Assembly: GCA_016208975.1 (NCBI GenBank)
Contig: JACQXA010000004.1
Coordinates: forward strand, 2,047,501-2,111,500
DNA length: 64,000 bases
From: Nitrospinota bacterium
GTDB taxonomy: Bacteria; Nitrospinota_A; UBA7883; JACRLM01
Direction: 5' to 3'
The position numbers and the translations under genes are program-made. Shown one piece after another: positions 1-7,602 of the stretch. The first letter of the stretch is position 1; every line of letters starts with the position of its first letter. The notes under the pieces are model-generated. The model saw only the letters and a program-made list of their open reading frames with translations, was not told the origin of the DNA and searched no databases.

Positions 1-1818
1 GCTCATGGGTTCCGGCATTTCCTGGAGCCATTGCATGTTCGCGGCCCCCCCGGCTCCAATGGGCATGGTTTGATATGGATGCAAATGGAAAGTATGGCCG
101 GGTTTTGCTGAAAAAACCGGAGCCTCTATCGCAATGGGGCCGCTGTTCCGTGGCGTATGGGCCTGGGCTTGCGCATGGCTATTCACCTCCGGCCACCAGC
201 CGCCCCTTTGAAGCAGATATTCCCAGGCTTCTTTCGCAGTAAGGGTTGATGGCGCTCCAGACCATTCATGGCGTAGCTTCTCCACGATCTTCATGACCAT
301 AGCCTCCTGGCTTTCCACCTCCACCGGCAGACCGGCCATTGCGGCGGCCCTGAGCAATGTGTCGCCGGGTTGGGCCGTTGAATAAAGCGGCCTCACCACC
401 GGTTGCCGGGCGTTGAACACCGGAATTCCGCTTGGGGATATGGTTACCTGGGCCGACCATGATTCAAGGAAATGGTTGGAGGGCAGTACGATGTCCGCAT
501 GGCGGGTGGTGTCGTTCAGAAAACATCCGAAAACGGCCACGAACCCTGTTTTTTCCAGCGCTCCGGAACAATTCATGCCTCCAGGCAGGTTATGGGCCGG
601 GTTGGTGTTTAATATCATTCCCAGCGACATCTCACCCCGGGCGGCTTTGGCGATGATTTCTTTCGTCGCGGAATAATCCGTGGCATTAGAGGGAACAGCC
701 GCGAATTCCCTCATCTTACGGTAGATGGGCGGCTCTTCCCGCCACAGGCGCCGCGCGCCGGATAGATGACTCAAAATGCTGTTTAAGAAATCCACGGCTT
801 CAAGCCCCTGCGTTCCGTTGGAGTGGGCCGTTACGTCGTCCCCCGCGATGGCGATGGCCGGGGCGTGATTGAAAAGCTGTGACGCTATTTCCAAAATCGT
901 TTCGGTGGGGACGCCGCTTTTTTCCGAAGCGGATTCCACCGTTAATCCATCGAGCCGTTTCATCCATGAAAGCATGGTTGAATCTGTGGCGGCGTTTTCG
1001 TTTTGCGCCAGATGTATAAGCCTTGCGGCGATACCCAGGGCAAGCGTTCCTAACGAACCGTGTTTCGCGCTCACGAACCGGTCCGCCGAGGCGGCGGTCA
1101 TGGATAACCGCGGCCCGGCGTATATCATCATCCCTCTTCTGGTGGGGTCGCCCCGGCGAAGCTGGCCATAAGCGTGGCCGAAATGCACTTGCGAGAAACC
1201 GTTTTCAAAAATATCCGCCCCAAGCAGAAGCGCGCAGGCGGCTTTGGATAGATCGAAATAAACAGGCGGGCCGTCCGCTGAAATTAGCTTGCCGCCAAGC
1301 ACGGGAACCGCAAAATCATGCGAACCCAACTGTTGCAGAACCCGCGTGGCTATCATAGCCACCACGTCCGAATGGTCATCGGCCATCACGAAGGAGCCTT
1401 TTCCCCTTGCCTTTTCCATGTTTTCCGCCAGCAACCCCAGCGCCTCATCCCATGAGATAGGCGTGAAGATGTTGGAGCCTTTGGCGCCATCGCGTTTCAA
1501 CGGGGTCTTTATTCGCTCAGGGTGGTACAGTTGCCAGACCGCCGCCTGGCCCATGGCGCAAACGCCGCCGTGGTTCACCGGGTGGGATGGATTGCCCTCG
1601 ATTTTTTTCGCGCGGCCCGACACTGTGCGGACCATGATTCCGCAACCGGAGCCGCACATCCCGCACACGGTGTAATAGTATTCCCCCTCGACGGGGTTTA
1701 TCCCTTCATCCGGCGGTGTTACGTAGGGGATGATGGATTGCGCCATCTGCCCGCACCCGCCGGTTATTCCCGCGGTGGCGATGGCCCCACCGATTTTCAG
1801 GAACGAACGTCTGTCCAT
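1..1818 (-). CDS. Molybdopterin-oxidoreductase-fold subunit, ActB/QrcB-like (partial, C-terminus beyond window)
   Basis: Catalytic-fold subunit of a complex-iron-sulfur-molybdoenzyme type respiratory complex. The 606 residues seen begin with a twin-arginine signal (MDRRSFLK) and carry four cysteines for a [4Fe-4S] cluster: C52, C55, C59 and C87 (CGMC-x3-C, then GGVCAMGQ). The GGVCAMGQ form resembles ActB of alternative complex III and QrcB, which in characterised complexes lack the molybdenum cofactor; that this one lacks it too is inference. It lies 12 nt downstream of a pentaheme cytochrome gene, the same order as actA-actB or qrcA-qrcB. The start is ATG after GAGGAA. Because the window edge cuts it, it is not known whether a ferredoxin-like domain is fused at the C-terminus as in ActB. 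An Arr/Psr-type reductase is the alternative. Confidence 0.85.
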   Translation of the reverse strand, partial: MDRRSFLKIGGAIATAGITGGCGQMAQSIIPYVTPPDEGINPVEGEYYYTVCGMCGSGCGIMVRTVSGRAKKIEGNPSHPVNHGGVCAMGQAAVWQLYHPERIKTPLKRDGAKGSNIFTPISWDEALGLLAENMEKARGKGSFVMADDHSDVVAMIATRVLQQLGSHDFAVPVLGGKLISADGPPVYFDLSKAACALLLGADIFENGFSQVHFGHAYGQLRRGDPTRRGMMIYAGPRLSMTAASADRFVSAKHGSLGTLALGIAARLIHLAQNENAATDSTMLSWMKRLDGLTVESASEKSGVPTETILEIASQLFNHAPAIAIAGDDVTAHSNGTQGLEAVDFLNSILSHLSGARRLWREEPPIYRKMREFAAVPSNATDYSATKEIIAKAARGEMSLGMILNTNPAHNLPGGMNCSGALEKTGFVAVFGCFLNDTTRHADIVLPSNHFLESWSAQVTISPSGIPVFNARQPVVRPLYSTAQPGDTLLRAAAMAGLPVEVESQEAMVMKIVEKLRHEWSGAPSTLTAKEAWEYLLQRGGWWPEVNSHAQAQAHTPRNSGPIAIEAPVFSAKPGHTFHLHPYQTMPIGAGGAANMQWLQEMPEPMS

Positions 1819-1830
1819 AAATTCCTCATG

Positions 1831-2397
1831 TCAGGTGTGGCATGTCCAGCAATCGGTGGGGGCGTTTTTCCCCTGATGGCAATCCAGGCAGAACCCCATC
1901 TGGTGGGTTACGGCCTTGTAAGTGACCTCCATGGTCTCAACGGGGCCGTGGCACACGGCGCACTTTATATCTTTTGCGATATGCCGCTTGTGGTTGAACC
2001 ATACGTGGTCTGGGAGTTTATATATCCTTATCCATTGGCCCGAGTCTTTGCTCTCGGCGAGGGTTTTGAGTTTTCGGACGGGCTCTTTTTTGATGGTCAG
2101 GTTTACATGGCAATTCATGCACTTGGTGAGTGGCGGAACCCCCGCGAATTCCGCCTTGGCGGCGTAGATGTGGCAATACTGGCAATCTATCTCCAGATCG
2201 CCGGCGTGAAGCTTGTGGGAAAACCGGATGGGTTGTTCGGGAGGGGAAAAAGAAGGGGGATAAACCGGCGCGTGGTATATAAAGCCCATAACCGCCGCCA
2301 CGGCGAGCGCCCCGGCGAGGCCAGCTCCGGCAAGCCCACGGGCTATGGCGGACCTGGGCCTAAAACGGTAAAGAAACGCCCGGCGCCCCATGCTCAA
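1831..2397 (-). CDS. Pentaheme c-type cytochrome, ActA/QrcA-like
   Basis: Membrane-anchored periplasmic electron-transfer subunit of 188 aa. A basic N-terminus is followed by one hydrophobic segment at about residues 18-42, then five CxxCH haem sites (CQYCH, CMNCH, CAVCH, CLDCH, CWTCH) and extra histidines (FSHKLH, FNHKRH) suitable as distal ligands, as in cytochrome c7/class III proteins. ActA of alternative complex III is also pentaheme, and QrcA is the related six-haem form. It is the first gene of a pair with the molybdopterin-fold gene downstream. The same fold recurs in the hexaheme protein encoded at 50.6-51.5 kb. The role as electron acceptor of a quinol:cytochrome oxidoreductase is inferred from family and context. 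Confidence 0.88.
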   Translation of the reverse strand: MSMGRRAFLYRFRPRSAIARGLAGAGLAGALAVAAVMGFIYHAPVYPPSFSPPEQPIRFSHKLHAGDLEIDCQYCHIYAAKAEFAGVPPLTKCMNCHVNLTIKKEPVRKLKTLAESKDSGQWIRIYKLPDHVWFNHKRHIAKDIKCAVCHGPVETMEVTYKAVTHQMGFCLDCHQGKNAPTDCWTCHT

Positions 2398-2563
2398 TCT
2401 CCCTCAAACAGCGTTACACCGCGAGAGCAAGCGCACATTTACGAAAATAGTATTAAATGTATATCAATGCAAGCTTCTTCTTGCGCCGCTACAATGGATG
2501 GGCTTTGCGGCTTGCAAAGGAGCGTGGCCTACTCTATGATTTTTTTAGTTACCAGGGGGATGT

Positions 2564-3064
2564 ATGAAAACCATCAAGCTATTCGCGTTTCTGGCCCTGG
2601 CCTTCATATCCATGCTTTTCCCGGCCATCTCCGGCGCCGCGTCCAAAGTGGTGGCTGTCACCGTTAAAAAAACATCCATCCGGGCGGATAAACAGTTTTT
2701 TGCGCCCACCGTGGCGGAAGCGGTTTACAAGGACCGGCTGGAAGTTCTGGAGGAAAGCGGCGGATGGATAAAGGTCGCTTTCTCCGGCAAGAACGGTTGG
2801 ATACATAAATCCGCCGTGGGGATGGAGGTTAAGGACAAAGGCCCCTCTCTTTTCGGCGGGGATGACGCCTCCAAGGTTTCCCAGGAAGAGGTGGCCCTGG
2901 CCGGTAAGGGATTCAACTCCCAGGTGGAGAGCGAGTATAAGAAAAAGAACCCATCGCTGGATTTCGCCGCCGTGGACAGGATGGAGAAGATAACGGTGGA
3001 GGATTCCAAAGTTGCCGCCTTCGTGAAGGATGGCAAACTCGCTTCCAGGGAGACGGGCAAATGA
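2564..3064 (+). CDS. Exported SH3-like domain protein
   Basis: A 166-aa protein with a Sec signal peptide (hydrophobic core at residues 5-20, likely cleavage after SGA) and one bacterial SH3-type domain at about residues 30-90: VKKTSIRADK start, SGGWIKVAFSGKNGWIH core. Such domains usually bind peptidoglycan or another protein. The charged C-terminal 75 residues have no recognised motif. Translation starts at ATG after an AGGGGG Shine-Dalgarno. Its stop overlaps the start of the M48 peptidase gene by 4 nt, so the two are co-translated. It may target or regulate that peptidase; this is inference from the overlap only. Confidence 0.75.
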   Translation: MKTIKLFAFLALAFISMLFPAISGAASKVVAVTVKKTSIRADKQFFAPTVAEAVYKDRLEVLEESGGWIKVAFSGKNGWIHKSAVGMEVKDKGPSLFGGDDASKVSQEEVALAGKGFNSQVESEYKKKNPSLDFAAVDRMEKITVEDSKVAAFVKDGKLASRETGK

Positions 3065-3963
3065 AAAAATTTAATTTGCGCCCGCTAGCAGGCATTTTCG
3101 CTGTTGGATTGGCCCTGTTATTGGCAGGCCCGGCGGATTCCCAGGACTGGGGAAGCATCATTATGAAAGGGCTGGAGAAGAAAGACGCCATAATCAAGAC
3201 CGCCACGGCCCTTCGCAAAGGTTTCTCCGAGCTTACGGAGGAGGAGGAATATTACATTGGCCGGTCGGTGGCGGCGAAAATCCTTAGCCAGTACAAACCG
3301 GTGGATGACAAGAGACGGACGGGTTACATAAACACCCTTGGGCAAACGCTGGCGCGGTTCTCCACCCAGCCGGAAACTTTCGGCGGCTACCATTTCATGC
3401 TGATAAATAGCGGCGAGATAAACGCTTTTGCGGCGCCGGGCGGGTTCATTTTCATCACCACGGGGCTTTATTCGCGGGTGAAGTCCGAGGAACAGCTGGC
3501 GGCGGTGCTGGCGCATGAAATTAGTCATGTGACGCTCAAACACGGGTTGTCGGCCATTAAATCCTCTCGCCTCACCGAGGCGTTCACCATAATCGGGACC
3601 GAGGCGGTGAAAGAATATTCCTCGGCGGAGGTGGCCCAGCTTACCGCCGCGTTCGAGGGGACCATAGATGACATCGTGAACAAGATGGTGGTGAACGGAT
3701 ATTCCCGCTCGCAGGAGTTTGAGGCCGATGAGGAGGCGTTGAAAACAACATGGAAGGCTGGCTACAACCCGGCGGGGCTGGCGCAGTTTCTTGCTACGCT
3801 GGCCGAAGAGGCCAAGGGAGCCGGGGAAACGGGATTTTACAAGACGCATCCGCCCGCCGCGGACAGGCTGGCCAGTTGCGAGAAGCTTATAAAGAAAAAC
3901 AAATACGAAGCGGTAGACGAGCCTGCGCGGGAGCAAAGGTTCAAGGCGTTTGCGGCTAAATGA
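3061..3963 (+). CDS. Periplasmic M48-family zinc metallopeptidase
   Basis: A 300-aa exported peptidase, similar in size to the peptidase part of BepA/LoiP-type quality-control proteases. Signal peptide at residues 1-27. Zinc site HEISH at 152-156 (H152, E153 catalytic, H156), with the third ligand in the helix EFEADEEAL at about E221. Unlike BepA there is no TPR tail. ATG overlaps the preceding SH3 gene by 4 nt (ATGA-type junction), and its own stop overlaps the acetolactate decarboxylase start, giving a tight three-gene unit of exported proteins. The family role, degrading misfolded outer-membrane or periplasmic proteins, is known; the substrate here is not. Confidence 0.88.
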   Translation: MKKFNLRPLAGIFAVGLALLLAGPADSQDWGSIIMKGLEKKDAIIKTATALRKGFSELTEEEEYYIGRSVAAKILSQYKPVDDKRRTGYINTLGQTLARFSTQPETFGGYHFMLINSGEINAFAAPGGFIFITTGLYSRVKSEEQLAAVLAHEISHVTLKHGLSAIKSSRLTEAFTIIGTEAVKEYSSAEVAQLTAAFEGTIDDIVNKMVVNGYSRSQEFEADEEALKTTWKAGYNPAGLAQFLATLAEEAKGAGETGFYKTHPPAADRLASCEKLIKKNKYEAVDEPAREQRFKAFAAK

Positions 3964-4772
3964 ACATTGGCTTGACTGGTAATTTAGGGAGGCGCGCCTT
4001 GTCCGCCAAGAAACTGGTCGTCGCGTTAATAATCTGTTTTGGATTATCCGGATATGCCGCCGGGGGCGATAGCGGTGTCTATCAGGTTGGGGTGGTGAAC
4101 GCCCTGTCTGTGGGGGTGCTTGAGGGGGACGTTACTATCGGCGAGTTGAAGAGAGAAGGGGACACAGGCATCGGCACGTTCAACGGGCTGGATGGCGAAA
4201 TGGCCGTGGCGGACGGCGTTGTTTATCAGATTAAAAGCGACGGGGTGGCCATACCCGCTGGTGACACATTGAAAACACCATTCGCCACTGTGACAATGTT
4301 TGCGCCGGACCGGGAGGTGAAGCTTGCCAGTGTGGAGAGTTTCACGAACATGGCCGCCCAGCTGGACAAGGCGTTGCCCACGTTAAACGCCATCTACGCC
4401 GTGCGGATAGACGGCAAGTTCGAATACCTGAAAGCCCGGAGCGTTCCCGGCCAGAAACGGCCATACCCCACGTTGAACGATGTGGTGAAACAGCAGACCG
4501 TATTCACGTATGAAAGCGTGGAGGGGACGCTGGTGGGGTTCAGGTTCCCCTCGTATATGAAGAGCGTGAACGTGCCCGGCTGGCATCTACATTATTTAAC
4601 AAAAGACCGGAAGCGGGGCGGACATGCGCTGGATTTGCGGGCGGTGAGCCTGACGGCCAAACTTTCGACGGCCAGCCGCCACACGGTAAAGTTGTTCTAC
4701 AACGCCGATTTTAACCAGGCGGATTTGGCCGGAGCCGGGGAATACTCAAAAAGTTTCGCGCCGGAGAAGTAG
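3960..4772 (+). CDS. budA: Alpha-acetolactate decarboxylase with N-terminal export signal
   Basis: Predicted to convert (S)-2-acetolactate to (R)-acetoin and CO2. The family signature is clear: GTFNGLDGE at about 72-80, a FAPD motif, and the zinc site H209-x-H211-x10-H222 (WHLHYL...GGHALD), with the same ligand spacing as the characterised Bacillus enzymes. Unusually it begins with a basic stretch and a hydrophobic segment (residues 18-34) that looks like a signal peptide, so it probably acts outside the cytoplasm. ATG overlaps the M48 peptidase stop. A TTG at about residue 14 is an alternative start that would still leave the hydrophobic segment. No acetolactate synthase is nearby. Confidence 0.88.
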   Translation: MNIGLTGNLGRRALSAKKLVVALIICFGLSGYAAGGDSGVYQVGVVNALSVGVLEGDVTIGELKREGDTGIGTFNGLDGEMAVADGVVYQIKSDGVAIPAGDTLKTPFATVTMFAPDREVKLASVESFTNMAAQLDKALPTLNAIYAVRIDGKFEYLKARSVPGQKRPYPTLNDVVKQQTVFTYESVEGTLVGFRFPSYMKSVNVPGWHLHYLTKDRKRGGHALDLRAVSLTAKLSTASRHTVKLFYNADFNQADLAGAGEYSKSFAPEK

Positions 4773-4814
4773 GGCGCATCTCCAGAAAGCTCCCCCTCAA
4801 CCCGACGCTTGGGG

Positions 4815-5033
4815 TTACTTCCCTTTGGCCCCTTCGCGGGAGGCTTCGTCGTTTAGCCGTTTTAGAAACTCGGCGGTATCCAACCCGTGCATCGTGGCGG
4901 CCCATTCCACGGTTTCAAGCTTGGCTCCGCCGCAGGATTTACAGCCCATCCCATAAGAATCAAACACTTTGATGGCGGAAGGGTGTTCCCGCATGAGCTG
5001 ATGCAGTACCGATTCTTTACTTATTTTTTCCAT
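4815..5033 (-). CDS. DUF1858 redox-disulfide domain protein
   Basis: A 72-aa cytoplasmic protein of the DUF1858 / hybrid-cluster-protein-associated disulfide family: about 60 residues with a central CxxC (CKSCGG, C31/C34) after GMG. Members often sit beside nitrogen-oxide stress or Fe-S proteins; function is not established. ATG start, divergent from rpmB with an 85-nt shared promoter region. The gene stands alone on its strand. Confidence 0.8.
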   Translation of the reverse strand: MEKISKESVLHQLMREHPSAIKVFDSYGMGCKSCGGAKLETVEWAATMHGLDTAEFLKRLNDEASREGAKGK

Positions 5034-5051
5034 GACACTTTCAAAAAACAG

Positions 5052-5079
5052 TTGCCAAAGTCACAATACATGCTAACAT
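5052..5079 (+). promoter_or_regulatory. Possible sigma-70 promoter for rpmB
   Basis: TTGCCA and TAACAT separated by 16 bp lie 40 nt before the rpmB start in the short divergent gap with the DUF1858 gene. The match is moderate and rests on position. Confidence 0.35.
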
Positions 5080-5118
5080 TACTATTTTTGATTTTGAACC
5101 GTTTTTTGCGAGCGTTAC

Positions 5119-5313
5119 ATGGCTAAAGAATGTGAGATCTGCGGGAAAAAGCCGATGTTCGGCAACAACGTGAGCCACGCCCATAACGTCACCCGGCGGC
5201 GGTGGAACCCGAACCTTAAATCGGTACGGTCCGTCACGGCCAATGGCGGTGTGAAAAGGGTCACCGTTTGTGTGGACTGCATCACCTCCGGCAAGGTTAA
5301 AAAACCCGCGTAA
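5119..5313 (+). CDS. rpmB: 50S ribosomal protein L28
   Basis: A 64-aa ribosomal protein of the large subunit, typical length. It shows the L28 signature CEICGKKPMFGNNVSHA at the N-terminus, the basic RRRWNPNL motif and the C-terminal CVDCITSGKV. The four cysteines (C5, C8, and the CVDC pair) make this the zinc-ribbon C+ form. ATG with little upstream Shine-Dalgarno. Monocistronic, followed by a GC-rich hairpin in the gap before the GNAT gene. Confidence 0.95.
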   Translation: MAKECEICGKKPMFGNNVSHAHNVTRRRWNPNLKSVRSVTANGGVKRVTVCVDCITSGKVKKPA

Positions 5314-5367
5314 GTTTTTCCGGCCCGGCAAATCAAGCGCGGGCCGGGCCTCACTGGGCTTAAAAAA

Positions 5368-5823
5368 ATGTCCGGTTATCTAATCCGCCAGGCCTCTTTT
5401 GACGACATCCCTGCCATCGTCCGCCTGCTGTGCGAGCTTTATTCCATCGAATCCATGTTCACTCCCCGGCCGGACACGCATTCAGCCGGGTTAAAAATGG
5501 CCCTCGACAACCCGCATTTGTCCCGCCTGTTAGTGGTGGAGCATACAAGTGACGTGGTGGCTTTCGCCAATCTGCAACTTATGGTAAGCACCTATCATGG
5601 CGCCATGACCATACATATAGACGATTTCATCATCACCCGGGCCCACCGGCAAAACGGGGTGGGCCGGATCCTCATGAACGGCGTTTTCGACACGGCCAAA
5701 AAGCTGGGCGCGCCCAGGGTTAGCGTGAACATAGACAAGGCCAACAGCCCCGCCTTCGCCTTCTACGGCAAGATGGGCTTTGTTTCCATGGAACTGGAGC
5801 GGTACCAGCGGCTGGATTTTTAG
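5368..5823 (+). CDS. GNAT-family N-acetyltransferase
   Basis: A 151-aa single-domain acetyl-CoA-dependent transferase. Motif A (residues 90-110) carries the R/Q-x-x-G-x-G/A loop as HRQNGVGRILM for pyrophosphate binding, and the C-terminal AFAFYGKMGF is the usual GNAT motif B. The N-terminal IRQASFDDIPAIVRL is typical. The substrate cannot be told. No operon partner: the upstream rpmB and downstream repeat region are separate units. Confidence 0.88.
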   Translation: MSGYLIRQASFDDIPAIVRLLCELYSIESMFTPRPDTHSAGLKMALDNPHLSRLLVVEHTSDVVAFANLQLMVSTYHGAMTIHIDDFIITRAHRQNGVGRILMNGVFDTAKKLGAPRVSVNIDKANSPAFAFYGKMGFVSMELERYQRLDF

Positions 5824-5856
5824 ATCACAGCCGCTAGCTATTTGGCTACCGCTTAT

Positions 5857-5884
5857 TGTCATGCTGGGCGGAGCGAAACATCTA
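5857..5884. repeat. Dispersed repeat unit of the GTCATGCTG-GCGAAACATCT type
   Basis: A 28-bp stretch (TTGTCATGCTGGGCGG then AGCGAAACATCT) between the GNAT gene and the IS630 remnant. It resembles the short interspersed units with core GTCATGCTGAGC found between genes in many bacteria. Only one copy is seen in this window, so membership of a repeat family is inferred from general recognition. Confidence 0.35.
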
Positions 5885-5932
5885 CCCTGGCGATCCGTTC
5901 CTTCCACAAGGCGCGGCCCTCCTTCACATCGG

Positions 5933-6298
5933 CTAGTTCTTGCTCGCTCGCATGTAGAGACTTTTTTTTCGAGTGAAACCCAGCGCCTTCCGCAGAGTGT
6001 TGTGAACGGCCACAAGCGAAACTTTCAGGCCGCTCCGGTCGCGCAATTCGGCCAGTGTAGCGTCGGGATTGGCCAGAACATCCGCCTCCAGCTTGCTAAG
6101 CGCGTCCCCGGAAAACGCCGGTTTGCGCCCGCAATCAGACGGCTTGGGCTCCAGCGAACCGGTGGCGTGGTAATGTTCTACAAGATGTTGCACTGTGGCC
6201 TTGGGCAATTTATAACGCGCCGCTATTTGCCCCAAGGACTCACCCTCCTTACGCGACTCGATCACCCTCCGGCGCAAATCTATGGATATTGGTTTCAT
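5933..6298 (-). pseudogene. IS630-family transposase, N-terminal HTH part only
   Basis: A 121-aa reading frame matching the first half of IS630-type transposases: SIDLRRRVIE, then an HTH segment (SLGQIAARYKLPKATVQHLVEHY), a SLEPKPSDCGRKP linker and a second winged-HTH-like region ending LGFTRKKSLY. In complete elements this is followed, often by frameshift, by a DDE catalytic domain. Here the next 110 nt downstream reach the GNAT gene, so no catalytic half exists and the element is not autonomous. The ATG chosen follows an earlier in-frame GTG by five codons. No terminal inverted repeats could be matched. Confidence 0.8.
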
Positions 6299-6407
6299 CC
6301 ATAAATTATACACAGTATCTATGAAATATTAAAATGCTCTAGGCGTGACGCTGGGAAGCATATATAGTGTGACCTCGGGGAAGCGGTGGGGAAGGCGTCG
6401 CGCGAAG

Positions 6408-6428
6408 GGGCGGGTTTTAAATCCGCCC
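6408..6428. repeat. Palindrome GGGCGG-n9-CCGCCC
   Basis: Perfect 6-bp inverted repeat around an AT core (GTTTTAAAT), of a different family from its neighbours. No T-run follows, so it reads as a dispersed palindromic unit more than a terminator. Confidence 0.45.
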
Positions 6429-6550
6429 GCGCTACAAGCGGAACCAATGCGGACGCGCCCTGGTCATGGTTCGTGGCTCGACAAGCTACGCCGCCACGCC
6501 TCTATCGTATTGTCAGCGGTAGAACCGCCCCGGCTCAGGCTGAGCCTTCG

Positions 6551-6615
6551 CCACCCCGCCTTGCTAAGGCGGGGAAAAAGAAACCGAGGTCAGGCGACCT
6601 CGGGGAAGCATAAAG
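6551..6615. repeat. Composite palindromic repeat, copy A
   Basis: Two adjacent hairpins: CCCCGCCTT-gct-AAGGCGGGG followed by an A-rich spacer and CCGAGGTC-AGGC-GACCTCGG, then GGAAGCATAAAGG. The same arrangement, more diverged, occurs at 7513-7575, which identifies it as a repeated element of about 65 bp. Confidence 0.65.
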
Positions 6616-6718
6616 GAGCCCGAGGTCAGGCGACTTCGGCGAAGCGTATTTGGCGTGACGCTGGGGAAGCATGTAAAGGGTGTCTTCGGCGAAGCGGTAA
6701 TCACTTGGTGGGCTTGTC

Positions 6719-6739
6719 ATGCCGGACTTGATCCGGCAT
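6719..6739. repeat. Palindrome ATGCCGGA-CTTGA-TCCGGCAT
   Basis: Perfect 8-bp inverted repeat with a 5-nt loop. Sequences of this form (TGTCATGCCGGACTTGATCC) recur between genes in many proteobacterial genomes; that is recalled knowledge and not visible as a second copy here. Confidence 0.5.
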
Positions 6740-6838
6740 CGTGGCCTCTATTCATTTCTGCGTTAAGGTTCTGATGCCTGCTCATGCCGCCGTGTTGCAG
6801 GGATGATATTACCGGGAGCCGCTATTTGCCACCCAAGT

Positions 6839-6858
6839 GGGCAGGGCTTGCCCTGCCC
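6839..6858. repeat. Palindrome GGGCAGGG-CTTG-CCCTGCCC
   Basis: Perfect 8-bp inverted repeat with a CTTG loop, 17 nt beyond the stop codon of the minus-strand Tat-protein gene. On the minus strand it could act as a hairpin terminator for that gene, but no T-run follows it. Confidence 0.5.
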
Positions 6859-6875
6859 CTACAATATGACTCCGT

Positions 6876-7307
6876 TTACGCGCAGGCCACGGTTATGGCG
6901 TGGGTGTGGCCCGTATTGTCCGCATTTGTGGTGATAACTACTGTCGTCCCCGCTTGCAGTGTGTCGAACGATGCGGCGGGAACCGTTACCGAATGCGTAT
7001 GGCCTGCGCTTCCCGCGCCAACCTGATATGTTTTTAGCGTTCCCTCAGTAACGTCGGCGGCTGGGATAGACGGCGAGGGGTGACCATGGTTCGTGCCTAC
7101 CGTTGCCGTGGTTCCGTTTGTTTCGCAGGCGCTTAGCGGTTCCGGTGTGGATGTGTCGCCACCTGTATCCGGCGTTTCGTTGGAGGATGTGTCTGTGGAT
7201 GATGAACCCGATGAGCCTCCACATGCATGAATCAATAATGATAACCCGCCGGTGGTAGCGGCGAGCCCTAAAGCCGTGGTTAGAAACTTTCTTCTTGTGG
7301 GAACCAT
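6876..7307 (-). CDS. Tat-exported HxH-repeat protein of unknown function
   Basis: A 143-aa protein whose function I do not recognise. The N-terminus is a twin-arginine signal (TRRKFLTTALG followed by a hydrophobic run ending LLIHACGG; the Cys could be lipidated though the lipobox is imperfect). A low-complexity Ser/Thr/Gly/Pro linker covers residues 31-58. The C-terminal half has repeated histidine pairs: NHGHPSP, then GHTHSVTVPA and GHTHAITVAC about 30 residues apart. The HxH pairs suggest metal binding (copper, nickel or zinc), and Tat export suggests folding with a cofactor before export; both are inference. ATG follows GGAGGCGG. The gene is isolated within the repeat region. Confidence 0.7.
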   Translation of the reverse strand: MVPTRRKFLTTALGLAATTGGLSLLIHACGGSSGSSSTDTSSNETPDTGGDTSTPEPLSACETNGTTATVGTNHGHPSPSIPAADVTEGTLKTYQVGAGSAGHTHSVTVPAASFDTLQAGTTVVITTNADNTGHTHAITVACA

Positions 7308-7436
7308 ATCCGCCTCCGCTGGTTAAGAGACCAAACAATGTCCCGCATAAGGCGTAAAAAATATGCGCCTTTCCCCTATTGGTAAAATGTATGCCTCAAT
7401 AGTGGAAATAGTCAAATTATGATACTTAGGAGGAAC

Positions 7437-7470
7437 CGTGGTCGGGCGACCACGGGGAAGCATCGTCGTA
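7437..7470. repeat. Palindrome CCGTGGTC-GGGC-GACCACGG repeat unit
   Basis: Perfect 8-bp inverted repeat followed by GGAAGCATCG, the same tail as the units at 6.34-6.70 kb with compensated base changes in the stem (CGTGG in place of CGAGG). The changes on both arms preserve pairing, which supports selection or amplification on the hairpin. Confidence 0.55.
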
Positions 7471-7512
7471 ACGCCGATATTGCGAAACGCCCTGGCTCAT
7501 GCTTTGCCTTGG

Positions 7513-7602
7513 CCACCCCGCCTTCTCAAGGCTGGGAAAGGAACCGTGGCTGGCTACTTCGAGAAACATTTAAGGGGCGTGACCTCAGGGAAGCGTTAAA
7601 GG
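7513..7602. repeat. Composite palindromic repeat, copy B, plus a half unit
   Basis: Diverged copy of the element at 6551: CCACCCCGCCTT, an AAGG arm, A-rich spacer, CCGTGGCTGGCTACTTCG, then AAACATTTAAGG. It is followed by a half unit GTGACCTCAGGGAAGCG that runs over the last codons of uvrC (minus strand, stop at 7596). Confidence 0.55.

Larger units (their letters stand above)
6342..6700. repeat. Cluster of short GAGGTC/GACCTC-GGGAAGC repeat units
   Basis: Several copies of a short unit ending in GGGGAAGCA/G or GGCGAAGCG follow each other: GTGACGCTGGGAAGCA, GTGACCTCGGGGAAGCG, GAGGTCAGGCGACCTCGGGGAAGCA, GAGGTCAGGCGACTTCGGCG, GTGACGCTGGGGAAGCA and GTGTCTTCGGCGAAGCG. Full units are palindromic (GAGGTC-AGGC-GACCTC). 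More copies lie at 7437-7602. No gene is supported here; the small open frames are translations of the repeats. Confidence 0.7.

Noticed and set aside
1522-2667. Plus-strand open frame of 381 codons
   Set aside because: It lies antisense to the molybdopterin-fold and pentaheme genes, which have clear motifs, and its translation has no recognisable domain.
6345-6731. Open frames in the repeat region
   Set aside because: They translate the palindromic repeats, for example recurring RSGDLGEA and SPDLG strings, and have no independent support.
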